DNA from: Mitsuaria sp. GD03876
GTDB taxonomy: Bacteria > Pseudomonadota > Gammaproteobacteria > Burkholderiales > Burkholderiaceae_C
Reading direction: 5' to 3'
Length of the DNA stretch: 64,000 nt
NCBI RefSeq assembly: GCF_029840635.1
Contig: NZ_JAOCCU010000005.1
Location: 124,001 to 188,000, forward strand
In this document: one piece after another, positions 35,492-43,610 of the stretch
Layout: each line of letters opens with the position of its first letter
How positions within the stretch are numbered: the stretch's first letter is position 1
Notes under the pieces: model-generated
Told to the model about the DNA's origin: nothing
The model's database searches: none
The model's input: the letters and a program-made list of their open reading frames with translations, nothing else
Program-made: the position numbers and the translations under genes

Positions 35492-35853
35492 CCGCTCCCT
35501 CGCTTCACCGCCGCGATTTCACCGGACGCGCTTATACGTCACCGACGTTTCTCCGATGCGGTCGCGGCGATCGACCGCGACGCCCGCGCCATCGACGACC
35601 GCCGCCTGCCAGCCCCATTGCCTCCAGCCTGCTCCGCGACACGCCAGTCGCCATGCGTTAGCGCGTCATCAAGGGAAGTTCTTCCTCCGATCGCCTCGGC
35701 GAGGCTTTACCCGCCGGAAACGATATTTATCGCCGGACGCGTGCCTAGAATATTTTCATGTCATCCGGCAAATGAATCGGTTGCACCAGAAAAATAGCAA
35801 TCAAATCGCCGGTTAAATTCTCGTGAGAGAAATATCAAAGGGAAGTGAACATT
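35492..35853. other. 362-nt divergent intergenic region, promoter region of the secretion operon
   Basis: Separates the minus-strand hydrolase run from the plus-strand type I secretion operon. The last ~150 nt become clearly AT-rich and contain two copies of ATCGCCGG (35729-35736 and 35805-35812) and a TAGAAT at 35746-35751 that might be a -10 box, without a convincing -35. No gene seen in it. Confidence 0.4.
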
Positions 35854-36456
35854 ATGTCAAATAATGGTCAAGGCATTGCTTCGAGCGCCTCCGGGAAAAG
35901 ATCTACGAAGCGGCTCGGCATCTCGCTGGCAATTACCCTCGGTCTGACCTTCGGTATTTTCTCGCAGGCGTCGGCCCAAGCGATCGACCGGCTGGAATCC
36001 ACCAGCCAATGCGACCAGACGACGGTGCAGACCGTCACCTACTGCACCCGGAGCGACGCACCGGGCGAAGGCCGCTGTTTCGCCCAGCAGATCTCGCTGC
36101 GCAACGGCGGCGGCACCTATACGGTGTTCCTGACCAATCCGGACGCCGCATCGGACCGCTCGCTGGCCCGCGGCGGGCAATGCGTGAGCAAGGGCAACGC
36201 CCATTGGCTGGTCATCGCCTCGTCCAACCTGGGCGCCGGCGACACCTGCACGGACTGCGAGCGCAGCGATGTCTTCGCCCTGGCCCCGTCGCCCCGCTAC
36301 GCCGGCAGCGTCGGCACACTGCCCCGCCTCGTCCTGGCGGCACCCGATCCGCTCAAGCCGCTCCAGGACACCGACGCGATCGACGCCTACCGCGCGCGCA
36401 TCCGCAAGCCCGGGGCCCCCATCTACGACTTCGATATCCAGTGGTTTGTCCGTTGA
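35854..36456 (+). CDS. Exported cysteine-rich protein leading the secretion operon (possible immunity protein)
   Basis: 200 residues from ATG 35854; AAAGGGA about 10 nt upstream favours this over the GTG at 35845. Long n-region then signal helix (LGISLAITLGLTFGIFSQAS) with cleavage near AQA-IDRL. The mature part has six cysteines (53, 64, 75, 110, 132, 135), likely disulphide-bonded in the periplasm. No family recognised. Being periplasmic and 26 nt upstream of a transglycosylase gene, it could be an inhibitor protecting the producer, but no sequence evidence proves this. Confidence 0.65.
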   Translation: MSNNGQGIASSASGKRSTKRLGISLAITLGLTFGIFSQASAQAIDRLESTSQCDQTTVQTVTYCTRSDAPGEGRCFAQQISLRNGGGTYTVFLTNPDAASDRSLARGGQCVSKGNAHWLVIASSNLGAGDTCTDCERSDVFALAPSPRYAGSVGTLPRLVLAAPDPLKPLQDTDAIDAYRARIRKPGAPIYDFDIQWFVR

Positions 36457-36482
36457 ACAACTGAAGGGAAGGAAGCAGATCC

Positions 36483-37577
36483 ATGCCAGCCAGCAATTCA
36501 CATTACAACGACCCCGGGGTATCCACGGGTAATTCCAGGGATTGGGGAGACGCCAGCCAGGACGTCAAGGATTTCGTCGTCGCGGAAATCATCGCGCAGG
36601 GCAAGGAAGCCGGGCTCAGCAATGACGACATTTCCAACCTGCTCGCGATCGCCGACAAGGAATCGGGATTCAATCCCGACGCGGCGAATGTCGGCTCCTC
36701 CGCTTCCGGGGTATTCCAGATCATCGACGGCACCGCCGCGGACGCTGGCAGCCGGCTCAGCGGCAGCAGCCTGGTGAATGGCTACAAGATCGACGTGCCC
36801 TATAGCCGTTTCGACGCGACGGCCAATATCGCCACCGGCATCGCCATCTACCTGGACGACAAGCGCAAGGCCGGCAACACGACCGACATCGGCGCCATCT
36901 ACAAGTTCTTCAATCCCAAGGCGACCGCGAAGGACATCGCCACGCTGAAGGCCTTCAAGTCCACCTTCCAGAGCAACATCAAGAACATCCAGATGATCGG
37001 CGGCGGGGAACCGCTGCCGACCCTGCCGGACGACTACAAGGAAATCACCGTCCAGGTCCCGTCCCACACGGGCACCTGGACGATCGGCGCGCCGCAGCCC
37101 GTGCTCACGCCCCCCGCGCCACAGGGCGCCTACACCGTGGGCGCGCAGATCGACGCGCCCGACCCCGAGAACCCGGATGGCACGGACCCGGACGGTTCCC
37201 AAGGAACGCCGGCGGGAGATCCCGGCGACGGCACCCCGGGCGGTGACCCTGGCGGCGATCCCGGTGGCGACCCGGGCGGGGACCCCGGCGGCGACCCCGG
37301 CGACACCGAAGGCTTCGCCCGCGTGGTCGTGGCCTCGGTCCAGCGCGGCACCGATCGCCGCACGGAGCTGACGCCGGAAGCCACCGTCGTCCGCCGCGGC
37401 CGAACGGCGCTGACCCCGGACCAGGGCGAGTCGCACGCGGTGGCGCACGCGCCGCGCGCCGACGCGTCCGCGCTGATCCAGGCCATGCACGCCGTCCATC
37501 CCGCCGGCGGCGCGATGGAGCACATCGCCTCGTCGCAGGTCTTCGACCACGCGCACCTGGTCAGCCGCAGCCTCTGA
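36483..37577 (+). CDS. Lytic transglycosylase-domain protein without signal peptide, predicted type I secretion substrate
   Basis: 364 residues. Residues ~28-170 look like an SLT/lysozyme-like fold: LLAIADKESGFNPDAANVGS with the probable catalytic Glu60, followed by SASGVFQI (73-80). There is no Sec or lipoprotein signal and no double-glycine leader. Residues 253-272 are five GGDP units, then a ~90-residue C-terminal region (ending HIASSQVFDHAHLVSRSL) that would be the natural place for a C-terminal type I export signal. Such an enzyme would cleave the glycan strands of peptidoglycan. The exporter genes lie three genes downstream in the same operon. It is the best candidate cargo. Confidence 0.75.
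   Translation: MPASNSHYNDPGVSTGNSRDWGDASQDVKDFVVAEIIAQGKEAGLSNDDISNLLAIADKESGFNPDAANVGSSASGVFQIIDGTAADAGSRLSGSSLVNGYKIDVPYSRFDATANIATGIAIYLDDKRKAGNTTDIGAIYKFFNPKATAKDIATLKAFKSTFQSNIKNIQMIGGGEPLPTLPDDYKEITVQVPSHTGTWTIGAPQPVLTPPAPQGAYTVGAQIDAPDPENPDGTDPDGSQGTPAGDPGDGTPGGDPGGDPGGDPGGDPGGDPGDTEGFARVVVASVQRGTDRRTELTPEATVVRRGRTALTPDQGESHAVAHAPRADASALIQAMHAVHPAGGAMEHIASSQVFDHAHLVSRSL
37239..37298 (+). repeat. Five GGDP-coding 12-nt repeats
   Basis: Five in-frame units coding Gly-Gly-Asp-Pro inside the transglycosylase gene, flanked by imperfect GDP units. Codons vary between units (GGC/GGT/GGG, GAC/GAT, CCC/CCT/CCG), which argues for selection on the peptide rather than fresh DNA slippage. Asp/Gly-rich tracts can act as a linker or bind calcium. 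Confidence 0.8.
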
Positions 37578-37629
37578 GCCCAGGCCTCGCAGGCCTCGCC
37601 AACGAAGGGCCTCCGGGCCCCTTCCCCGC

Positions 37630-39291
37630 ATGCATTTCGAGTTGCCCCGCGCCAGCTTCGCGGCGTTCCCGGTCACGCGCCTGCGGGCGCCGAAGGTCCT
37701 GTGGACCACTCCGGACCGGGCCGCCGCGGCGGCGCTTCCCGACAGCTTCTGGTGCGTGCCGCACCCCGACGACGACCCCGCCGCCTTCGCGGACGAGCGC
37801 CGCCTGGCGTTCGCCGACAAGTACGGCGGTCGCGGCGTCGGCGCCAACGGCGGCAGCGGGCGCTCCGCCCTGGACGGCCCGTTCCAGGTCAAGGGGATCG
37901 GCCGCACGCCGCTGATCGGCGAATCGTCCGACCCCGATTTCGCCCATGGCGGGCTGACGCTATCGGAAGCCGTGCGCGAGGCGGTCTGGAGCGAGGTCTA
38001 CGCGGCGGCGCTGCCCTGGGGCAGCGTGCGCAGCCTGGCGATCGTCGCGACCGGGACGACCACCTTCCTGGAGTCGTCCCGGAGCACCCGATCGGCGACC
38101 CGCGCGCTGTTGCTCCGCGAACGGGCGGTGCGGCCGGCCCACTTCATGCGCGCGCCCAACTTCTTTCCGCCGGGTGCCGGTCTGCGCACGCACCTCGAGG
38201 ACGTGGCCCGCACCCGCGACAGCGTCCGCGCGCTGGTCGAGTGCCTCCACGGCGAATCGCCGGGCCGCCCCTCGGCCCCGCGGCTGGTCGACGTGCTCCT
38301 GGACACGGTCCACCGCTTCGCCGCCCAGATCGCCGCCGCGCGCGCCAAGCGCATTCCGCACGGGTCGCTCAACTGCTCCAACATCGCCATGGACGGCCGG
38401 CTGATCGACTTCGGCACGGCCACCGCGCTGTCCGATTTCGGGCCCGCGGTGACCTCGGTCGGCAAGTTCCCGTTCTGGCAGGAAGACCAGGCCATGCTGC
38501 TCTCGCTGCGCAACCTCGTCTTCACCATGTCCCGCTACGCGGGCGATCCGTCGGGCCCCGAGGTGGCGCGATCGGGGCCGCGCCTCGTCGAGGCCTTCCA
38601 CGCCGCGCTGGCGGACCGCACGGCGATCGAGCTCGTCAAGCTGACCGGCCGGACGGAGGCCGAGGCCCTGGCGGTGCCGGGCGCCCTCCGCCAGCGCTTC
38701 TCGGACGCGGCGCTGGCGGTCACGCCGCTGCACGGCGCGGCCCCCTTCCTGCTCGACGAGATGCCCCGCCGCATGGGCGGCCACGGTCATCTGCCCATGC
38801 TCCTGGCGCTGCTGGCCTGCGCGGAGTCGCCTGCCTGCGCGGCACGGGAGCTCGATGCGCATGGCGTTTCCGGGCCCGCGATCGCGCGCCTGGTCGACGC
38901 CTGCTTCTCCCTGGAGGACGATGCCCGCGCCGAACCCGCGCAACGGCGGTCCGCCCGGCGATGGCGCGCCCTCAACGCGCTTCGGCTGGCTGCGCCGCTG
39001 CCGCGGCTGGTACGCGTGCAACTGGCGCGCGACATCACCGCCGAACTGCGCGGCGGCGCCCCGGACTGGCAGCGCTTCATCGACGAGCGGGTGGCCCACG
39101 GGGCCTGGGCCCTGGCCGACACGCGCCCGGACGAGGACGCCGCGTCGCGCGCGCTGTGGTCGCACATCCAGGACGAGACCCGCCCCGTCGACGCCGGCCA
39201 CCGCGCCCGGGTTCGCGCCTGGAAGCCGGCGATCGATCTCGCCCGGTCGCTGACGCGCGGGACCTGGCCCGACGGCGGGCCCGCGTCTTGA
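37630..39291 (+). CDS. SelO-like (protein AMPylase pseudokinase fold) protein in the secretion operon
   Basis: 553 residues. Blocks align with SelO/YdiU: GRGVGANGGSGRSALDG, FQVKGIGRTP (Lys88), LSEAVREAVWSEV (Glu117/Glu122), an arginine-rich segment (LLLRERAVRPAHFMRA), HGSLNCSN (244-251) and LIDFGT with Asp260. SelO transfers AMP to Ser/Thr/Tyr of proteins using an inverted ATP. Here the loop reads HGSLNCSN where SelO has HGxxNTDN, so the proposed base Asp is Ser250 while the metal-binding Asn and Asp remain. Likely role: modifying the cargo or regulating the system. The homology is my reading of motifs and should be tested; the C-terminal ~200 residues have no recognised match. Confidence 0.6.
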   Translation: MHFELPRASFAAFPVTRLRAPKVLWTTPDRAAAAALPDSFWCVPHPDDDPAAFADERRLAFADKYGGRGVGANGGSGRSALDGPFQVKGIGRTPLIGESSDPDFAHGGLTLSEAVREAVWSEVYAAALPWGSVRSLAIVATGTTTFLESSRSTRSATRALLLRERAVRPAHFMRAPNFFPPGAGLRTHLEDVARTRDSVRALVECLHGESPGRPSAPRLVDVLLDTVHRFAAQIAAARAKRIPHGSLNCSNIAMDGRLIDFGTATALSDFGPAVTSVGKFPFWQEDQAMLLSLRNLVFTMSRYAGDPSGPEVARSGPRLVEAFHAALADRTAIELVKLTGRTEAEALAVPGALRQRFSDAALAVTPLHGAAPFLLDEMPRRMGGHGHLPMLLALLACAESPACAARELDAHGVSGPAIARLVDACFSLEDDARAEPAQRRSARRWRALNALRLAAPLPRLVRVQLARDITAELRGGAPDWQRFIDERVAHGAWALADTRPDEDAASRALWSHIQDETRPVDAGHRARVRAWKPAIDLARSLTRGTWPDGGPAS

Positions 39292-40148
39292 AGCCGTACC
39301 ACGCCGTCTTCTCGCCGGCCGATCCGGCGGTGCAGGCCCTCTCCACGCAGCTCGGCGCCGTCGCGTCCGTCGACCTGGGGAGCGGCGCGCCCTCCGAGCT
39401 GACGCCCTGGCGCCTGCGCGAACTGGTGCTGCCCGCGATCCACCAGCGTCGGCTGCGCGTCCATCGGGACGTCGCGTCGAGGCCGGTGGCCTTCATGGTC
39501 TGGGCCATGCTCGCCGACGACGTCGACGCGTCCCTGCGCGCGCCCTACGGCAACCGGCTCCACCCGAGCCAGTGGAACGAAGGCACCCACTTCTGGATCC
39601 TCCTGGCCCGCGCCCTGCCGGGGCACGCGATGAGCGCCTTCCTGTCGATGCGTCGCGCGGTGCTGCGCGACGCCGGGCCGGTGAGCTACTTCTCCCGCCC
39701 TCGACACGGGCGGGACACCCCGAGCCAGGCCGCCGCCGCGGGCTGCGCGCGCGCCGGTGCCGGCGTGGACCTCGCCCATCTCGGCCATGTGCTCACGGTC
39801 CAGGGCGAGAGCGCCCATCACCAGGACCTGCCGCTGCGGGACGCCGTCGGCGCACTGCTCGGCAGCCACCCGCATCGGCGGGTGACCGTGTACTTCGGCG
39901 CGGAAGGACACCCGGCCGCCTACGTCGTCTGGCAGTGGCGCCCGGGCGCCTCCCCCGGCCGGGGCGGCGTGGTCCGCGTGCTGGACATCGCCGCGCCCTT
40001 CGGCCATCTGCGGCACCTGCTGCCGCTGTTCCTCCAGGCCGAGCGCCGGGATGGCGCGACGGTCCTGTACCGACGACGCGGCCGCCGGCATGTCCTCCAC
40101 CCCCGCCAGCGCGCCGCCGAGACCGCGCGAGGAACCCACGATGCATAG
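39288..40148 (+). CDS. Tandem HlyC-like toxin acyltransferase
   Basis: 286 residues from a TTG overlapping the previous stop (TTGA). Two HlyC-type halves: residues ~25-115 (LRELVLPAIHQRRLRVHRDV, RPVAFMVWAML, EGTHFWILL) and ~165-265 (GHVLTVQGESAHHQDLPLRD, HPAAYVVWQW, VLDIAAPFGHL). HlyC acylates lysines of RTX toxins using His23 and Asp92 (E. coli numbering). The second half keeps both (His178, Asp233); the first half lacks both at the aligned places. This suggests one active and one degenerate domain. The usual HlyC is ~170 residues with one domain. The gene runs 8 nt into the ABC transporter gene. Confidence 0.65.
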   Translation: MKPYHAVFSPADPAVQALSTQLGAVASVDLGSGAPSELTPWRLRELVLPAIHQRRLRVHRDVASRPVAFMVWAMLADDVDASLRAPYGNRLHPSQWNEGTHFWILLARALPGHAMSAFLSMRRAVLRDAGPVSYFSRPRHGRDTPSQAAAAGCARAGAGVDLAHLGHVLTVQGESAHHQDLPLRDAVGALLGSHPHRRVTVYFGAEGHPAAYVVWQWRPGASPGRGGVVRVLDIAAPFGHLRHLLPLFLQAERRDGATVLYRRRGRRHVLHPRQRAAETARGTHDA

Positions 40149-42294
40149 CGCCCTGTCGTGCCTGCAACTGATCGCGGACTTTCATCAGCACCCGCTGGAC
40201 GGCCAGCGCCTGCTGCATGAGTTCGGCGAGGCGCCGTGGTCGCCGCAGGCGTTGGTCCTGGCCGCGCGCTCGGCCGGTTTCAGCGCGAAGCCGTTGCGGC
40301 AGCAGCCCGGTCGGCTGGCCAGCACGCCGCTGCCGGCGATCGCGCTGGCGCGCGACGGGGGCTGCTTCGTCCTGGCCAAGGCCTTCGAGGAGGACGGCGT
40401 GGACAAGGTCCTGCTCCAGGTCCCGGGCTCGCCGCCCCAGGTGATGGACCAGGCCGGTCTGCTGTCCTTCTGGTCCGGCGAGCTGGTGCTGCTGCAGACC
40501 GCGGAGTCGCTGGCCGGGAGCCTCGCCCGATTCGACTTCAGCTGGTTCATCCCGGCGATCGTCAAGCACCGGCGCGTCCTGGCGGAGGTGCTCGCCATCT
40601 CGCTGGCGCTGCAGCTGATCGGGCTCGCCACGCCGATGGCCTTCCAGGTCGTCACGGACAAGGTGATCGTGAACCACGCGGTGCAGACGCTCGACGTGGT
40701 GGGCGTGGCGCTGGGCGCGGCCATCCTCTTCGAGGTGGCCCTGACCTTCCTGCGGACCGTGGCCTTCAACCTGGCCACCAGCAAGATGGACGTGGAACTG
40801 GGCGCGCGGCTGTACCGCCACCTGCTCAGCCTGCCCATCGGCTACTTCCACGCGCGGCGGGTCGGCGACTCCATCGCCCGGGTCCGCGAGCTGGAGCACC
40901 TGCGCTCGTTCCTGACCGGCAACGCGATCACGCTGGTGCTGGACCTGGTCTTCTCCTCGGTCTTCCTGGCGATGATGGTCTGGTACAGCCCGCCGCTGTC
41001 GCTGATCCCGCTGGCCGCCATGCCCCTCTACGCCGCGGTGTCCTTCGTCTTCACGCCGATCATCCGCCGCCGGCTGAACGACAAGTTCGCCAGGAACGCC
41101 GCGTCGCAGTCCTTCCTGGTCGAGTCCGTGACCGGCATCGACACGGTCAAGGCCTTGTCCCTCGAGCCGCGATGGCAGGAGCGCTGGGACCGGCACCTGG
41201 CCGCCTACGTCGGCGCCAGCCTGAAGGTCACCGGCGTGTCCGCGGCCGCCTCCGGCGCCGCGACGGCCATCAACAAGGTGTCGGGCGCGCTCATCCTGTG
41301 GTTCGGCGCCTCGCAGGTGATGCAGGGCGCGATGACCGTGGGCGAACTGATCGCCTTCAACATGTTCGCCGGACAGGTCGCCTCGCCCATCCTGCGGATG
41401 GCCCAGCTCTGGAACGACTTCCAGCAGGCTTCCGTGTCCGTCGAACGGCTGGGCGACATCCTGAACATGCCGGCCGAGGGCGCCCGCGGCAAGCCCGAGG
41501 CGCCCCGGCTGCGCGGCGCCCTGCGCCTGGACGACATCGGCTTCCGCTACCGGCCCGACGGCCCCGAGATCCTGCGCGGCGTCTCGCTGGACATCCCCGC
41601 GGGCAGCGTCGTGGGCATCGTGGGGCGGTCCGGCTCCGGCAAGAGCACCATCGCCAAGCTGCTGCAGCGCCTGTACCTGCCCGAGCGCGGCAAGGTCTGC
41701 GTCGACAACGTCGACGTGTCGCACCTCGAGTTGACGACCTATCGCCGGCAGATCGGGACGGTGCTGCAGGAGAGCTTCCTGTTCACCGGGTCGATCAAGG
41801 AGAACCTGAGCGTCACGCGTCCCAACGCCAGCTTCGAGGACATCGTCCAGGTCTGCCGGCTCGCGGGCGCGCATGCGTTCATCTGCGAGCTGCCCGAGGG
41901 CTACGACACGCGCATCGGCGAGAACGGCGTGGGGCTGTCCGGCGGCCAGAAGCAGCGCATCGCGATCGCGCGCGCGCTGCTGAACGATCCGCGGATCCTG
42001 ATATTCGACGAGGCCACCAGCGCGCTGGACTTCGAGTCGGAGCGCGCGATCCACGAGAACCTCCAGGACATCGCCCGCGGCCGGACGGTGATCATCATCG
42101 CGCACCGCCTGTCGACGGTGATGGGGGCCGACCAGATCGTCGTGATGGAGCGCGGCCAGGTCGCCGAGCGCGGCGACCACGACACGCTGATCCGGCAGCC
42201 GGGCGGGATCTACGCGATGCTGTGGCGCTCCCAGGCGGGCGTGGGCGACCGCGCGGCGCGCCTCGCCGCGCCGGCGTGGGAGGAAGCCACGTGA
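40141..42294 (+). CDS. Type I secretion ABC transporter, HlyB-type
   Basis: 717 residues from ATG 40141 (GAGGA 7 nt upstream). N-terminal C39-like domain, where the sequence SALSCLQLIA aligns with the ECGxACL of C39 peptidases but has Ser3 where the catalytic Cys should be: a degenerate, non-cleaving domain as in HlyB. Membrane helices ~150-430, then the ATPase: GRSGSGKST Walker A, LSGGQKQRIAIARALL signature, LIFDEATSALD Walker B, IAHRLST switch. It should drive export of a cargo with an uncleaved C-terminal signal, consistent with no GG-leader in the operon. Stop overlaps the next GTG (GTGA). Confidence 0.9.
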   Translation: MHSALSCLQLIADFHQHPLDGQRLLHEFGEAPWSPQALVLAARSAGFSAKPLRQQPGRLASTPLPAIALARDGGCFVLAKAFEEDGVDKVLLQVPGSPPQVMDQAGLLSFWSGELVLLQTAESLAGSLARFDFSWFIPAIVKHRRVLAEVLAISLALQLIGLATPMAFQVVTDKVIVNHAVQTLDVVGVALGAAILFEVALTFLRTVAFNLATSKMDVELGARLYRHLLSLPIGYFHARRVGDSIARVRELEHLRSFLTGNAITLVLDLVFSSVFLAMMVWYSPPLSLIPLAAMPLYAAVSFVFTPIIRRRLNDKFARNAASQSFLVESVTGIDTVKALSLEPRWQERWDRHLAAYVGASLKVTGVSAAASGAATAINKVSGALILWFGASQVMQGAMTVGELIAFNMFAGQVASPILRMAQLWNDFQQASVSVERLGDILNMPAEGARGKPEAPRLRGALRLDDIGFRYRPDGPEILRGVSLDIPAGSVVGIVGRSGSGKSTIAKLLQRLYLPERGKVCVDNVDVSHLELTTYRRQIGTVLQESFLFTGSIKENLSVTRPNASFEDIVQVCRLAGAHAFICELPEGYDTRIGENGVGLSGGQKQRIAIARALLNDPRILIFDEATSALDFESERAIHENLQDIARGRTVIIIAHRLSTVMGADQIVVMERGQVAERGDHDTLIRQPGGIYAMLWRSQAGVGDRAARLAAPAWEEAT

Positions 42295-43610
42295 ACGCCA
42301 CCGCCACGCTGCTGGCACGGTACTGGCGCATCCTGCGGCAGGCCTGGGCCGATCGCGAGACGCGCCAGGCCGTGTCCCGCACCGCCCAGGAGGCGGAGTT
42401 CCTGCCCGCGGTGCTGGCCATCCAGGAACGCCCGGCGTCCGCCTCGACGCGGATCACCGCCTACACGCTGATGCTGCTGATGGCGGCCACGCTGGCCTGG
42501 GCGGCCTTCTCGCGCGTGGACATCGTCATCCAGGCCACCGGCAAGGTCATCCCGTCGTCGCACACCCGCACGATCTCGGCGGTCGAGACGGCGACGGTCG
42601 AATCCATCGATGTCGTCGAGGGCCAGGCGGTCAAGGCCGGGGACCGCCTGCTGCGGCTGGACAGCATCGCCGCCGACGCGGACCGCAAGAAGTCGGAGGT
42701 GGACCTCCAGATGGCCCGGCTGGACGGGCGCAAGGCGGCCGCGCTGCTGCGCGGCCTGGTCACGATGAGCCCGCCGAGCCTGGGCCCCTGCGACGCCGCC
42801 GTCGAATGCCTGCAGACCGCGCAGAACCTGGACGCCCAGTGGCGGGAATTCATGACCCGGCTGACCCAGCTCGATGTCCAGCTCGCCCACGGCGCATCCA
42901 GCCTGGCGCTGGCGCGCCAGCGCGCGGCGGACTACGAGGCGCTGGTCGAGCACCGCGACGTGGCCGCGCATGCCTGGCTCGACAAGCGCCAGGCGGTCGA
43001 CGACCTCGAGGCCGAGGTCAAGGCCGTGCGCCTGCAGCGCGAGCAACTGGTCGACCAGCTCCGCCGCGAGGCGCTGGCCGCCATGATCGACGCGGAGAAG
43101 ACGGCCAAGGCCCGGGGCGCGGACCTGGAGCGCGCCTCGCTCAAGGGCCGGCAGTCCCTCCTCGTCAGCCCCGTGGACGGCCATGTCCAGCAGCTCAACG
43201 TGCACACGGTGGGCGCGGCCGTGGCCGCCACGCAGCCGCTGCTGCTGGTCGTGCCGCAGGACGACGAGCTCGAGATCGAGGCCACCGTGGACGCCAAGGA
43301 CATCGGCTTCCTGCGCGCCGGGCAGCGGGCCGAGGTCAAGTTCGACGCGTTCGACTACACCCGCTTCGGCACCGTGATCGCGGAAGTGGTCCAGGTCTCG
43401 GCGGACATGGTCCCCGACGAGAAGCGGGGACCGCAGTTCGCCATCGGGCTGAAGCTGGCGAGCGCCCAGATCGTCGTCGACGGCAAGCCGGTCCGCCTGG
43501 GTCCCGGCATGGGCGCGCGCATCAACATCAAGTCCGGGACGCGCACCGTCCTGCAGTACCTGCTGTCCCCCCTGCTTCGCCATGCCCGGGAGTCCTTGAA
43601 TGAGCGCTAG
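42291..43610 (+). CDS. Type I secretion membrane fusion protein, HlyD-like
   Basis: 439 residues from a GTG overlapping the ABC stop, AGGAA upstream. One membrane helix at ~55-78 (AYTLMLLMAATLAWAAF), split lipoyl domain (VESIDVVEGQAVKAGDRLLR and LVSPVDGHVQQLNVHTVGAA), a long coiled-coil in between, and a C-terminal beta-barrel. Connects the ABC transporter to the outer-membrane channel. Overlaps the TolC-like gene by 11 nt. Confidence 0.9.
   Translation: MNATATLLARYWRILRQAWADRETRQAVSRTAQEAEFLPAVLAIQERPASASTRITAYTLMLLMAATLAWAAFSRVDIVIQATGKVIPSSHTRTISAVETATVESIDVVEGQAVKAGDRLLRLDSIAADADRKKSEVDLQMARLDGRKAAALLRGLVTMSPPSLGPCDAAVECLQTAQNLDAQWREFMTRLTQLDVQLAHGASSLALARQRAADYEALVEHRDVAAHAWLDKRQAVDDLEAEVKAVRLQREQLVDQLRREALAAMIDAEKTAKARGADLERASLKGRQSLLVSPVDGHVQQLNVHTVGAAVAATQPLLLVVPQDDELEIEATVDAKDIGFLRAGQRAEVKFDAFDYTRFGTVIAEVVQVSADMVPDEKRGPQFAIGLKLASAQIVVDGKPVRLGPGMGARINIKSGTRTVLQYLLSPLLRHARESLNER

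Noticed and set aside
37239-37298. Short tandem repeat considered as CRISPR or mobile-element remnant
   Set aside because: Units are 12 nt, in frame, without spacers, and encode GGDP; it is a protein repeat.
39793-42318. 841-codon minus-strand frame opposite the ABC transporter
   Set aside because: Shadow of the transporter; no domain signal, and the plus-strand operon is continuous here.
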